64,000 nucleotides of DNA from an uncultured Butyricicoccus sp. (GCA_904420185.1 CAJFUJ010000026.1:1-64000); one strand, 5' to 3'; shown: positions 1-8,143, counted from the first letter of the stretch. Notes: generated by a model from the sequence alone, not told the origin. Translations and numbers: made by a program.

Positions 1-144
1 CCTTTTTGCCACCTGCATTCCACTTCTTGCTCCTTTTTGTTCAATTTTTTTGCGTCACCCCCTCTTGACTTAATACCGTTGGACTAAAAATATAGAAATG
101 CAAAAGATTGTTTGTCCGGGAGGACGTTGCCGTCCTGTTGTTTG

Positions 145-162
145 TATATTAATATATTAGTA
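145..162. promoter_or_regulatory. upstream copy of the AT-rich operator shared by the ald/GntR/IolB cluster
   Basis: The 18-mer TATATTAATATATTAGTA lies 57 bases upstream of the predicted ald -35 box. The identical 18 bases occur at 3268-3285 over the iolB-like -10 box, and a one-mismatch copy on the opposite strand is at 231-248. Repetition in promoters of neighbouring genes around a GntR regulator suggests an operator. That the GntR protein binds it is inference. Confidence 0.6.
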
Positions 163-218
163 CGAATGTGTCAAGAGGAAGATGAAAAATAATTTCGAAA
201 AAATTTTTGGTTTTCCCC

Positions 219-247
219 TTGACAAAGGAATACTAATATACTAATAT
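219..247 (+). promoter_or_regulatory. ald promoter with overlapping operator
   Basis: A -35 box TTGACA (219-224) and a -10 box TAATAT (242-247) are separated by 17 bases. The operator-like repeat TACTAATATACTAATATA (231-248) fills the spacer and covers the -10 box, a position expected for a repressor. About 80 bases of leader separate it from the ald start. Confidence 0.7.
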
Positions 248-330
248 ATATTTTAGAAAGCGCAACCACTTCGGTGGCGGCGTGTGGATCGTAAATATTG
301 TTCTCACCAAAAGAAAAGGAGTGTGCGAAT

Positions 331-1443
331 ATGATCGTAGGATTGGTAAAAGAAATCAAGAACCACGAGTACCGGGTTGGCCTGACCCCCAATGATGTAA
401 AGGCCTATGTGGACGCAGGGCATACCGTGCTGGTAGAGACCGGCGCAGGCGAAGGCTCGGGCTTCCCCAACATGGAATACCTGGGCGCCGGCGCACAGGT
501 GCTGGGCAGCGCAGCCGAGGTCTGGGACAAGGCAGAGATGATCGTCAAGGTCAAAGAGCCGATTGAACCCGAATATCAATACCTTAAAAAAGGGCAGATC
601 CTGTATACATACCTCCATCTGGCGGCCGACCGTCCGCTGACCGAGGCGCTGCTCAAGGCCGGCACCAAGGCGGTTGCCTATGAGACCATTACCGGCAAAA
701 ACGGTGGATTGCCCTGCCTGATCCCGATGAGCGAGATCGCTGGCCGCATGGCCGTACAGGAGGGCGCCAAGTACCTGGAGAAGCCGTTCGGTGGCCGCGG
801 CCTGCTGCTCTCGGGCGTGCCGGGTGTGGAAAAGGCCAACGTGGTCATCATCGGCGGCGGCGGAGTCGGGACCAACGCCTGCAAGATCGCGGTCGGTATG
901 GGCGCAAATGTCACCATTCTGGATGTCAGTGCCCAGCGCCTGGCCTACCTGGATGATATCTTCGGCAGCCGTATCCAGACCCTGTACAGCACCCGTGCCA
1001 ACATCCTGGAATGCATCGAAAAGGCCGATCTGGTCATCGGTGCCGTGCTGCTGCCCGGTCGCAAAACCCCCAAACTGGTGCGCAAAGAGGATTTGCAGCG
1101 CATGAAGAAGGGTGCGGTCATCGTGGACGTAGCGGTCGATCAAGGCGGCTGCATCGAAACCACCCATCCGACGACCCATCAGGACCCGGTCTTCGAGGTG
1201 GACGGCGTGGTACATTACTGCGTTGCCAATATGCCGGGCGCGGTATCCCGCACCTCGACCATGGCGCTGACCAACACCACCTTGCAGCATGGTTTGGCAT
1301 TGGCCACCAAAGGGTTTGAGCAGGCGGTCAAGGACGATCCCTGCCTGGCCCAGGGCGTCAACTGCTATGAGGGCAAGTGCACCTATGCCGGCGTAGCCGA
1401 AGCGCTCGGTCTGCCCTGTGCGGACATTCTCTCTCTGATCTAA
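331..1443 (+). CDS. ald: alanine dehydrogenase
   Basis: NAD-dependent alanine dehydrogenase (L-alanine + NAD + water to pyruvate, ammonia and NADH), a cytoplasmic hexamer in characterised members. The 370-residue product has the full family length. Visible features are the N-terminal [14 protein letters not shown] block, the substrate-side segment around LHLAA with its histidine, the NAD-binding GGGGVGT loop near residue 182, and VDVAVDQGG carrying the conserved catalytic Asp. I chose the ATG at 331, preceded by AAAGGAG, over an in-frame ATG at 298 that lacks a ribosome site and would add residues foreign to the family. It is monocistronic, with a strong promoter overlapped by the operator shared with the GntR and IolB-like genes downstream. 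This suggests it recycles pyruvate/alanine for a specific catabolic route, which is inference. Confidence 0.95.
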   Translation: MIVGLVKEIKNHEYRVGLTPNDVKAYVDAGHTVLVETGAGEGSGFPNMEYLGAGAQVLGSAAEVWDKAEMIVKVKEPIEPEYQYLKKGQILYTYLHLAADRPLTEALLKAGTKAVAYETITGKNGGLPCLIPMSEIAGRMAVQEGAKYLEKPFGGRGLLLSGVPGVEKANVVIIGGGGVGTNACKIAVGMGANVTILDVSAQRLAYLDDIFGSRIQTLYSTRANILECIEKADLVIGAVLLPGRKTPKLVRKEDLQRMKKGAVIVDVAVDQGGCIETTHPTTHQDPVFEVDGVVHYCVANMPGAVSRTSTMALTNTTLQHGLALATKGFEQAVKDDPCLAQGVNCYEGKCTYAGVAEALGLPCADILSLI

Positions 1444-1529
1444 CCCATACCGCGTACAGCCGCGCACGGTTGCGCTGCGCTGGATGCATGCAAAATTTCT
1501 TCTTTCTCTCTTTCTTTTCCTTTCAGTAT

Positions 1530-1610
1530 GCAGAAGCCTCCGATGTGCGTGAGATCGGAGGCTTCTGCGCCTATATTCGGAAAAGCCCAGCTTTGGCTGG
1601 GCTTTTCCGA
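1530..1610. terminator. tandem hairpins between convergent ald and SDR genes
   Basis: Two perfect 15-bp inverted repeats stand back to back: 1530-1544 with 1554-1568, and 1577-1591 with 1596-1610 (loop TTTG). The second carries a GCTGGGCTTTTCC arm. They fill the gap between the two converging genes and most likely act as a two-way transcription stop, although neither is followed by a long T-run. Confidence 0.6.
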
Positions 1611-1619
1611 AAAGGTGCC

Positions 1620-2345
1620 TCATCGCATAAACTGGCCGCCGTTGACATCCAGCGTGTGGCCGGTGATGTATCCGGCTGCGTCTGAGGCCAAAAAACAGAC
1701 CGCGTGCGCCACCTCTTCGGGTGTGGCGGCCCGGCCCAGCGGGATTCCGTCGGACGGGATTCCTTCGGCGCGCGCCATGGGGGTGTTGGCGGTCCCGGGC
1801 GACACAGCATTGACCGTGATGCCGTCGGCCGCAGCGTGCAGCGCCAGCGATTTGGTCAACGCGAGCAGCCCACCCTTGGATGCCGCATAGTGCGCGCCCG
1901 AAAAAAAGGCGCCCCGCTCCCCGGCGATGGATGACAGGTTGACAATGCGGCCATAGCGCTGCGGCCGCATCAGCCCAAGCGCGTACCGGCAGAGGAAAAA
2001 GGGGGTTTTGAGGTTGACGCTGAGCATATGATCCCATTCGTCTTCGGTAATTTGGTCGATCGTGTGGGTGTTGGAGATGCCGGCGTTGTTCACCAGCACA
2101 TCCAACCGACCGTAGGTGTGCGTGATGGAGTCCATCATGGCTTGCACCTGTCGGAGATCGGCTAGGTCGCAGGCAAGGCAGCGCCCGCTGCCGCCGGCAG
2201 CCTGGATGCCTTGCAGGGTCTGGGCGGCCCGGTCCTCGCTGCGGCAAGCCAGCAGTACAAGGTCGCCGGCCGCCGCCAGCTCCACTGCAACCGCTTGGCC
2301 GATTCCGCCGCCAGCGCCTGTCACCAATGCAATTCGTTGTTTCAT
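1620..2345 (-). CDS. SDR family oxidoreductase (FabG-like)
   Basis: Short-chain dehydrogenase/reductase of 241 residues, the standard size for classical SDRs, predicted cytoplasmic and NAD(P)-dependent. The cofactor motif is TGAGGGIGQ near residues 9-17, followed by NNAG, the catalytic Ser in NLSS, the YAASK active-site pair, and the C-terminal ITGHTLDVNGG block. The start ATG follows AGGAGG at good spacing. It converges on ald and diverges from the GntR regulator gene, so it probably belongs to the same catabolic cluster. Annotation as 3-oxoacyl-ACP reductase would be possible on similarity, but there are no fatty-acid genes nearby; a sugar, polyol or hydroxy-acid substrate fits the context better. 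The exact substrate cannot be read from the sequence. Confidence 0.85.
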   Translation of the reverse strand: MKQRIALVTGAGGGIGQAVAVELAAAGDLVLLACRSEDRAAQTLQGIQAAGGSGRCLACDLADLRQVQAMMDSITHTYGRLDVLVNNAGISNTHTIDQITEDEWDHMLSVNLKTPFFLCRYALGLMRPQRYGRIVNLSSIAGERGAFFSGAHYAASKGGLLALTKSLALHAAADGITVNAVSPGTANTPMARAEGIPSDGIPLGRAATPEEVAHAVCFLASDAAGYITGHTLDVNGGQFMR

Positions 2346-2439
2346 AGAAATTCCTCCTATTTTATGTGGAATGCGCGCGATCTTGCGGCAGACCGTTCAA
2401 ATTGTGCGGGAACTAGCCGGATTGACGCGGTTTAAAAAA

Positions 2440-2476
2440 TTGACGCCTCCCGCAAAAAATGATATACTAATATAAT
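2440..2476 (+). promoter_or_regulatory. GntR-gene promoter with half-operator
   Basis: TTGACG (2440-2445) and TATACT (2463-2468) are 17 bases apart. The -10 box is embedded in TACTAATATA (2465-2474), the reverse complement of the TATATTAGTA half of the operator found at ald and at the iolB-like gene. This arrangement suggests autoregulation. Confidence 0.6.
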
Positions 2477-2517
2477 CAAAAAATATGTGGATGCAATGGA
2501 AAGGAAGTGCCCGTTCA

Positions 2518-3201
2518 ATGGAAAAAACGGTAAAGTCCAGGCGGAAAAGCCGGATTGATGTGTATGATTCCCTCAAAGATGCAATTCAATATTTGGAGCT
2601 CATGCCGGGATCGATTATCCACGAAAATGAGCTGGTTGAAAAACTCGGCGTCAGCCGTACCCCGATTCGAGAGGCCCTGATCCGACTATCTAGCGAGTAT
2701 TTGGTCAACATTTACCCCCAGCGTGGTACCTATGTGTCTACCATTGACTTCCATTTGGCCCATGAGATCGCCTATATGCGCCATCTGCTGGACACCGAGG
2801 TCTGTCTGGATCTGTGCCGCCAGCATACCCGTCTGCAAGATGCGGTCGAGGAGCGCATGTTCTTTATGCAGCAAGCAGTGAAGCGGTGCGATGTGGTCGG
2901 CTATATTAAAAACGACAATGCCTTCCACAATGCCATCTTTGCGGTGGCTGGGCATGAAATGATCTGGGAGATCATCTCCAACTCGCGCGCGCATTATAAC
3001 CGGATGCTGACCCTGGATTTGCAGCGGCCAGGCGTGATGGAAAAGTCCTATCAGGAACATCTGGACATCGTATCAGCCATTGAGTCGGGGGATGAAAAGG
3101 CGCTCACCGCCATTTTGGACCGCCATCACGACCACCAGGATATGCAGACCCGTGAAAAGGAAATCCGCGCGATGTTTCCGGCCTATTTCGAAAATGAATG
3201 A
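2518..3201 (+). CDS. GntR family (FCD/FadR-type) transcriptional regulator
   Basis: A 227-residue regulator with an N-terminal winged helix-turn-helix (about residues 10-75, including the typical LVEKLGVSRTPIREAL recognition stretch) and a C-terminal all-helical FCD ligand domain with conserved His/Asp positions expected to bind a metal and an organic acid. I chose the ATG at 2518, preceded by AAAGGAAG; an in-frame ATG at 2485 gives extra residues without a ribosome site. It sits in the middle of the ald-SDR-IolB-like cluster, and its own -10 box contains the half-operator also seen at ald and iolB. It is therefore the best candidate for the local repressor. FCD regulators usually sense carboxylated sugars or amino/organic acids; the effector here is unknown. 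Confidence 0.9.
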   Translation: MEKTVKSRRKSRIDVYDSLKDAIQYLELMPGSIIHENELVEKLGVSRTPIREALIRLSSEYLVNIYPQRGTYVSTIDFHLAHEIAYMRHLLDTEVCLDLCRQHTRLQDAVEERMFFMQQAVKRCDVVGYIKNDNAFHNAIFAVAGHEMIWEIISNSRAHYNRMLTLDLQRPGVMEKSYQEHLDIVSAIESGDEKALTAILDRHHDHQDMQTREKEIRAMFPAYFENE

Positions 3202-3206
3202 TGTGT

Positions 3207-3240
3207 TGCCGCAGGGCGCAAACTCTGCGGCATTTTCTTT
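3207..3240 (+). terminator. terminator of the GntR gene
   Basis: Hairpin TGCCGCAG (3207-3214) with CTGCGGCA (3225-3232), followed by TTTTCTTT. Confidence 0.65.
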
Positions 3241-3249
3241 GCAAAACCC

Positions 3250-3285
3250 TTGACAGACCCTATAATATATATTAATATATTAGTA
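3250..3285 (+). promoter_or_regulatory. iolB-like promoter with full operator
   Basis: TTGACA (3250-3255) and TAATAT (3273-3278) are 17 bases apart. The 18-mer TATATTAATATATTAGTA at 3268-3285 spans the -10 box and is identical to 145-162 upstream of ald. Confidence 0.7.
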
Positions 3286-3333
3286 GCTTCATTGCAAGGG
3301 TTTTCTGTAATTTTCAATATGGAGGGATGTTTT

Positions 3334-4125
3334 ATGTACATCGATAAGGAGTGCGTGCGCGGTTACAATGAGTATATCCGCTGCGACGAAAATAACGGCG
3401 AGGGCAGCATGATGGATGTCGCGCTGCTGATTCTGGAGGAAGGAGACACCTATTCCTTCCACGAAACCGAAAAGGAGATGGCATGGATCCTATTCGAGGG
3501 CAAGGCCAGCGTAACCTTTGACGGCGAGACCTATGAAATGGACCGCCCCAACCCCTTTGACTACAGCACCTACTGCCTGCACCTGTGCGCGGGCGGCGCG
3601 TGCGAAATCACGGCCCACAGCCACTGCGAGTTCTATGTGCAAAAGACCTACAACGACAAGCAGTTTGCAAACCACCTGTATACCCCCGAGGAGACCGACA
3701 CCTGGCGGCGCGGGGCGGACGGCGCGTGCGCCGGTTGCTGCAAGCGCGATGTGCGCACCAGCTTTGACTATGAGATCAACCCGCTGAGCAACATGGTGCT
3801 GGGCGAAGTGGTCAACCTGCCGGGCAAGTGGTCATCTTATCCGCCGCACTGGCATCCGCAGCCCGAGGTGTATTTCTACCACTTTGAAAAGAAAGAGGGC
3901 TTTGGCGCCGGCTGGGTAGATGGCAAGATCGAAGAGCTGCACCACAACGGCTTGTCCATCATCACCAAGGGGACCCATCCGGTGGTCATGGCGCCTGGCT
4001 TTGCCTGCTGTTATGCCTGGGGCATCCGCCATTTGCCCGGCAACCCCTGGGAAAAGACCCGCATTGACGATCCGACCTACGAGTGGCTATACGACCCCAA
4101 GGCCGAGTTCTGGCGCGGCGAATAA
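3334..4125 (+). CDS. IolB/KduI-family isomerase (5-deoxy-glucuronate isomerase-like)
   Basis: Cupin-fold protein of 263 residues, close to the usual IolB length of about 270. IolB converts 5-deoxy-glucuronate to 2-deoxy-5-keto-gluconate in myo-inositol breakdown. The metal-binding stretch SSYPPHWHPQPEVYFYHF lies near residues 168-185 with the conserved His-x-His and Glu, and a further His and a GTHPV block follow. The ATG at 3334 is preceded by ATGGAGGGATG. No other iol gene (iolC, D, E or J) is in the window, so it is an orphan here. Its strict promoter likeness to ald suggests it isomerises another deoxy- or keto-uronate that yields pyruvate or alanine. The family is clear; the substrate is not proven. 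Confidence 0.8.
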   Translation: MYIDKECVRGYNEYIRCDENNGEGSMMDVALLILEEGDTYSFHETEKEMAWILFEGKASVTFDGETYEMDRPNPFDYSTYCLHLCAGGACEITAHSHCEFYVQKTYNDKQFANHLYTPEETDTWRRGADGACAGCCKRDVRTSFDYEINPLSNMVLGEVVNLPGKWSSYPPHWHPQPEVYFYHFEKKEGFGAGWVDGKIEELHHNGLSIITKGTHPVVMAPGFACCYAWGIRHLPGNPWEKTRIDDPTYEWLYDPKAEFWRGE

Positions 4126-4130
4126 TAGAC

Positions 4131-4160
4131 AAAGGAGAGGTTGCCAACCTCTCCTTTTGC
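4131..4160 (+). terminator. terminator after the iolB-like gene
   Basis: A 12-bp perfect stem, AAAGGAGAGGTT (4131-4142) with AACCTCTCCTTT (4146-4157), a three-base loop and trailing T residues. Confidence 0.75.
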
Positions 4161-4228
4161 TTTGCGCTGCAAAACGCATAAAAGATGCCGCCTTGCCACA
4201 TCCTGAAGGGCGGAAGGGGGCGCTTGTA

Positions 4229-4546
4229 GTGGAGCCCATTTTGCATAGCCTGGAATATGGTCTGTCCCAGCTGGCCGGGCTGGCCATTTTGCTCTTCGAG
4301 CTGACCGGCGTGGGGATCATCATTTGTAGCGGCGTGGACGGGGTGCGGCGCTATCTCAAACGGGCAGATGACACTCGCATCTACCTAGCCAAAGGGTTGG
4401 CCCTTGGCCTGGAGTTCAAGCTGGGCAGCGAGATCTTGCGAACGGTGGTAGTCCGGGAATGGCGGGAGATAGCTGTTGTCGCCGGGATTATTGGGCTGCG
4501 CGCCGCGTTGACCCTGCTCATCCATTGGGAGATACGGCAGGAGTAA
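4229..4546 (+). CDS. DUF1622 family small membrane protein
   Basis: A 105-residue integral membrane protein with the DUF1622 layout: a first hydrophobic helix (about residues 13-35, LAGLAILLFELTGVGIIICSG), a charged segment with the family-typical GLEFKLGSEILRTVVVR core, and a second hydrophobic helix near the C terminus. The function of this family is unknown. The likely start is GTG at 4229, nine bases after GGCGGAAGGGGG; longer in-frame versions would run through the upstream terminator. It ends four bases from the convergent MATE gene. I see no promoter of its own beyond the region after the iolB terminator, so it could be partly read through from there. Confidence 0.75.
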   Translation: MEPILHSLEYGLSQLAGLAILLFELTGVGIIICSGVDGVRRYLKRADDTRIYLAKGLALGLEFKLGSEILRTVVVREWREIAVVAGIIGLRAALTLLIHWEIRQE

Positions 4547-4550
4547 ACGG

Positions 4551-5891
4551 CTATTGCTCGGTAGGCAACAGATTAGACCGGTGCTGTTTGTAGTAGAGTG
4601 CACCGATCAGGTCGGCCAATAGCCAACCGATGGGGACCGACAGCCAGATGCCGATCACGCCCACCACTGGCGCGAGCAGGTAGGCAAGCGCCACCCGTGT
4701 CCCCAGGGATGCGACGGTCAGCACCACAGACATGGCGGGCCGCCGGACCGCGCGATAAAACCCGTACAGCAAAAACAGCAGGCCAATGCCGCAGTAGCAC
4801 AGCCCTTCCACGCGCAGATATTGTACGCCGGTGTCGATGATTGTGGTCTGGGCCGGGTCGATGAAAATACCCATGAGCGGCCGGGCGAACACGCACACTG
4901 CCAGGCTGACGGCGATACAAAACAACATCGCGCAGCATACTGCGCTGCGGATGCCCTGCCGGATGCGGCTGGACTGTTGCGCACCATAATTTTGCGCGAC
5001 AAAGGTGGAAAAGGCGTTGCCGAAGTCCTGCACCGGCATATAGGCGAAGGAATCGATTTTGACTGCTGCGGCAAATGCGGCCATCACGCCTGCGCCAAAG
5101 CTGTTGACCAGGCCCTGTACGAGCAGGATCCCGAAATTCATAATCGACTGCTGTACACAGGTGAGAAAGGAAAACGAGGCGATTTCCTGTAAGACCGACC
5201 GGTCCAGCCGCAGCGCGCGCACGTGAAAGCGCAACTGCGGAAAGCGGGCAAAGGCATAAAGCGCCAGCCCGACACCGGAAACCGCCTGCGAAAAGACGGT
5301 CGCCCAGGCCGCGCCTGCTACGCCCCAGCGCAAAACCAGCACGCAAAACAGGTCCAGCCCAATGTTGAGGACAGCCGACACCCCCAGAAACAGCAGCGGC
5401 GCCAGCGAATTGCCGACAGCGCGCAGCAACGAGGCAAAGTAATTGTACAAAAATACTACTGGGATCCCCCAGAAGATGGCCCAAAGATAGGTGCGCATGA
5501 GCGGAGCGACTGCTGCAGGTGCCCGCATAAATTGTAGGATCGGTTCCAGAAGCGCAAAAGATAGCAAGGTCAGCGCAAGCGCCAACAGTGCGATGAGAAC
5601 AAACGCATGGACGATGCAGCTCTGGAACCGCGGCTGGTTGCCCGCGCCAAAGTAAACCGAAAACACCGCGCCGCTGCCCATACACATGCCGAGCAGGATG
5701 GAAGTCAGAAAAGTCATGAGCGTGTAGGAGGAACCGACTGCCGCTAGGGCGTCTGCTCCCAGGAACCGGCCGACAATGACCGTGTCGGCGATGTTGTAAA
5801 GCTGTTGCAACAGATTGCCTGCCATCAAGGGTGCGGCAAACAAGAGCAGATTTTTGGAAATGGGGCCGCTGGTCAGGCTGACTGTATGCAT
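4551..5891 (-). CDS. MATE family efflux transporter
   Basis: Multidrug/toxin extrusion (MATE) transporter of 446 residues with about twelve predicted membrane spans, the family norm. The N-terminal block PLMAGNLLQQLYNIADTVIVGRFLG is diagnostic of the clostridial DinF/NorM-like group, and a second half repeats the fold. Such proteins exchange sodium or protons for cationic drugs or metabolites across the inner membrane. The start ATG at 5891 has GGAAAGAG upstream and begins the family-conserved region; an ATG 63 bases upstream would add non-conserved residues. It is transcribed alone from a promoter at 5938-5967. The substrate cannot be told from sequence. Confidence 0.9.
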   Translation of the reverse strand: MHTVSLTSGPISKNLLLFAAPLMAGNLLQQLYNIADTVIVGRFLGADALAAVGSSYTLMTFLTSILLGMCMGSGAVFSVYFGAGNQPRFQSCIVHAFVLIALLALALTLLSFALLEPILQFMRAPAAVAPLMRTYLWAIFWGIPVVFLYNYFASLLRAVGNSLAPLLFLGVSAVLNIGLDLFCVLVLRWGVAGAAWATVFSQAVSGVGLALYAFARFPQLRFHVRALRLDRSVLQEIASFSFLTCVQQSIMNFGILLVQGLVNSFGAGVMAAFAAAVKIDSFAYMPVQDFGNAFSTFVAQNYGAQQSSRIRQGIRSAVCCAMLFCIAVSLAVCVFARPLMGIFIDPAQTTIIDTGVQYLRVEGLCYCGIGLLFLLYGFYRAVRRPAMSVVLTVASLGTRVALAYLLAPVVGVIGIWLSVPIGWLLADLIGALYYKQHRSNLLPTEQ

Positions 5892-5937
5892 AGGATCGTC
5901 TCTTTCCGCAGGAAATTTGGGGGAACGCGCTGACCTT

Positions 5938-5967
5938 ATCATAGCAGGAACCACAGCCTCCGGTCAA
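5938..5967 (-). promoter_or_regulatory. promoter of the MATE gene
   Basis: On the minus strand TTGACC (5962-5967) and TATGAT (5938-5943) are separated by 18 bases. Confidence 0.55.
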
Positions 5968-6044
5968 GGGAAAGAACCGCGTTTGCAGTCTCATCCACAT
6001 TATAGGCCACAGTCTGCCCTGCAAAAATTTTCGCCGGATATGGA

Positions 6045-6073
6045 TTGTATTTTGTTTGAAGCCCACCTATAAT
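6045..6073 (+). promoter_or_regulatory. promoter of nnrE
   Basis: TTGTAT (6045-6050) and TATAAT (6068-6073) with a 17-base spacer, about 30 bases before the nnrE start. Confidence 0.65.
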
Positions 6074-6103
6074 GGAAACAAACCGAGTAGGAGGGATGGA
6101 AAG

Positions 6104-6739
6104 ATGGAACAAATGACCGTGACTGCAGCCCAAATGAAAGAGATCGAACGCGCTGCGGATGCCGCCGGGCTCAGTTACCGGCAGATGATGGAGAATGCAG
6201 GTAGCCGTGCCTATGAGACGATTTGCCGGCGTTTGCCCTTCCGGCGCAGCGCCGTAATTTTTGCGGGCAAGGGAAACAATGGCGGTGATGGATTTGTTGT
6301 GGCGCGGCTGCTGGCCGAAGATGGGGGGACCGTCCGGGTAGTTTTGTGCGAGGGACCACCGGTGACCGAGGATGCTGCCTACAACTATACCCGCATGACC
6401 GGTGTCGAGATCTGGCCGATTGAGGAGCTTGAGGCCGCACAGCAGGCAGAAATTTTGTCGAGCGAGCTGATTGTGGACGCGTTGTATGGGACCGGGTTCC
6501 ACGGTGGGTTGCGTCTGAACGGTCTGCGCGCCGCCGAGTTGATGAATGACGCCAAGGGGGTGGTCTGTGCGCTCGACTTGCCCAGCGGGGTCAATGCCGA
6601 TACCGGCGCGGTAGCGGCAGGCGCGGTGCAGGCCGATTTCACGGTGACCTTCCACGCCCGTAAGCAAGGGCAGACCGTGCCAGCAGCAGCGGCGCAATGC
6701 GGTGACATTGAGGTTGTGGATATTGGGATTCGGGTTTAA
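6104..6739 (+). CDS. nnrE: NAD(P)H-hydrate epimerase
   Basis: YjeF N-terminal-domain protein of 211 residues. It epimerises the R form of damaged NAD(P)H hydrate so that the partner dehydratase NnrD can repair it. Visible motifs are the MMENAG segment, the phosphate-binding AGKGNNGGDGFVVARLL loop near residues 57-73, VDALYGTGF with the catalytic Asp, and ALDLPSGVNADTG. The ATG at 6104 is preceded by AGGAGG; a longer in-frame start at 6056 lies inside the promoter. Many Firmicutes encode a fused epimerase-dehydratase of about 500 residues. Here only the epimerase half is present and no NnrD is in the window, so the kinase-like half must lie elsewhere or be missing. Confidence 0.88.
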   Translation: MEQMTVTAAQMKEIERAADAAGLSYRQMMENAGSRAYETICRRLPFRRSAVIFAGKGNNGGDGFVVARLLAEDGGTVRVVLCEGPPVTEDAAYNYTRMTGVEIWPIEELEAAQQAEILSSELIVDALYGTGFHGGLRLNGLRAAELMNDAKGVVCALDLPSGVNADTGAVAAGAVQADFTVTFHARKQGQTVPAAAAQCGDIEVVDIGIRV

Positions 6740-6745
6740 AAAAAG

Positions 6746-6775
6746 AAGCGGTTCGCCGGGGCGAACCGCTTTTGT
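6746..6775. terminator. two-way terminator between nnrE and the Gfo/Idh gene
   Basis: Perfect 12-bp inverted repeat AAGCGGTTCGCC (6746-6757) with GGCGAACCGCTT (6760-6771), flanked by A-run and T-run on the two sides. Confidence 0.75.
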
Positions 6776-6798
6776 GCTGGATATCGTTCAAAATCCGC

Positions 6799-7941
6799 TT
6801 ATCGTGCATCAACATTGACCCAAACGTTGTGATTCGCGTTGGACTGCAAGCAGGCCTCCACGAAAGCAATGCCACGCACGCCGTCCTCGACGGTCGGGTA
6901 GCGGAATGTACCTGGGTCGCCGCCGGTCTTTTTGGCAATGAGGTTGGTACAGAACCCGCGGTACAGGTTGCCGAAGGCTTCATAAAAGCCCTCGATATGG
7001 CCGGAGGGCAGACGGCACAACGCCTTTGCAGCCGGGTACAGATAATCACGGTTGTTGGTATAGGTCTGCGGCGGCTGATTGACCCGGGTTACGCGTAACG
7101 CCCAAGGACGCAGGTGGCTCCACTCGATCGAGCCTTTTTCGCCGAAGATGCGGACATTGAGCTCGGTTTCATGTCCTGTGGCGATTTGGCTAGTCCAGAT
7201 CATGCCTGGCACGCCGCCGTCGAATTCCACCATTATTTGGGCGTTGGTTTCCAGCGGGATGTCGGACGGGATACTGTCAAACCGCGCGATGACACGTTTG
7301 GGATGCAGGCCGGTCATTTGGGCGATCAGGCACTCCACATGGGTACCAATATCGGCACAGCAACCGGACGCGCCCGAACGGGCCGGATCCTGTCGCCAGG
7401 TGGCCTGCTCCGAGCTGCCCGACACCAGCGATACCGCCAGCCATTCCTGGGGGTATTCGCCCTGGATGCAGGTGATGCGGCCGATCTCGCCGGCATCGAT
7501 CATTTCGCGCGCCTGCCGGATCATGGCGTAACCGGTGTATGTATAGGTAACGCCAAAGAGTAGGTCCTTTTCCTTGGCCAGCTGGGCCAGTTCCCGGCCC
7601 TGAGCGGTATCGAGCGCCAGCGGCTTGTCGCACATGATGTGAATCCCGTGCTCTAAAAAGCATTTGGCAATTGGATAATGGGTGTCGTTCGGCGTGGCGA
7701 TGGTGACAAAATCGATGCCATCTGTCCGGGCGGCTTCGGCCGCAGCCATGGTCTGATAATCTGGATAGATGCGGGATAGGTCGGTGACGTTCCATTTCTC
7801 CGCAAAAGCGCGGCTTTTGTCCATGTCGCGCGAAAAGCAGCCGGCGACCAAAATAGCCAGGTCGTCCATTTGGGCTGCATGGCGGTGCACATCGCCGATA
7901 AAGCCGCCTCCGCCGCCAACCATACCGAATTTAAGTTTCAT
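6799..7941 (-). CDS. Gfo/Idh/MocA family oxidoreductase
   Basis: NAD(P)-dependent sugar or cyclitol dehydrogenase of 380 residues. The N-terminal Rossmann motif is GMVGGGGGFIG (about residues 6-16). The family CDKPLA motif, equivalent to EKP, supplies the catalytic lysine near residue 107. The C-terminal half is the usual substrate-binding sheet. It lies downstream of, and codirectional with, the sugar ABC transporter, but 200 bases separate them and contain a separate promoter. This fits a cluster that imports a sugar, cyclitol or derivative and oxidises it. Inositol dehydrogenase-like activity would match the IolB-like gene 4 kb away, but I cannot assign the substrate. Confidence 0.88.
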   Translation of the reverse strand: MKLKFGMVGGGGGFIGDVHRHAAQMDDLAILVAGCFSRDMDKSRAFAEKWNVTDLSRIYPDYQTMAAAEAARTDGIDFVTIATPNDTHYPIAKCFLEHGIHIMCDKPLALDTAQGRELAQLAKEKDLLFGVTYTYTGYAMIRQAREMIDAGEIGRITCIQGEYPQEWLAVSLVSGSSEQATWRQDPARSGASGCCADIGTHVECLIAQMTGLHPKRVIARFDSIPSDIPLETNAQIMVEFDGGVPGMIWTSQIATGHETELNVRIFGEKGSIEWSHLRPWALRVTRVNQPPQTYTNNRDYLYPAAKALCRLPSGHIEGFYEAFGNLYRGFCTNLIAKKTGGDPGTFRYPTVEDGVRGIAFVEACLQSNANHNVWVNVDAR

Positions 7942-7983
7942 AAAATGACACCCCTCTTTTGGTTTTTTTGTGGTATAGTTCTC

Positions 7984-8012
7984 ATTTTAATTCCCCACCC
8001 GCCATTTTGCAA
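7984..8012 (-). promoter_or_regulatory. promoter of the Gfo/Idh gene
   Basis: On the minus strand TTGCAA (8007-8012) and TAAAAT (7984-7989) are 17 bases apart in the 200-base gap after the binding-protein gene. Confidence 0.5.
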
Positions 8013-8143
8013 TAGATATATGGGGGTTTTAGGGCGCACCCGACCTTGCATGAAGATGCCCTGCAAATAGTGCGCGCATTGGAATGATCTGATACGCCCT
8101 AGAAGGAGAATAGAAATTGAGAAAAACGTGAAAGGGTCACAGG

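Noticed and set aside
304-2247. A 647-codon minus-strand frame crossing ald and the SDR gene
   Set aside because: It runs antisense through ald and through two terminator hairpins, and has no family resemblance.
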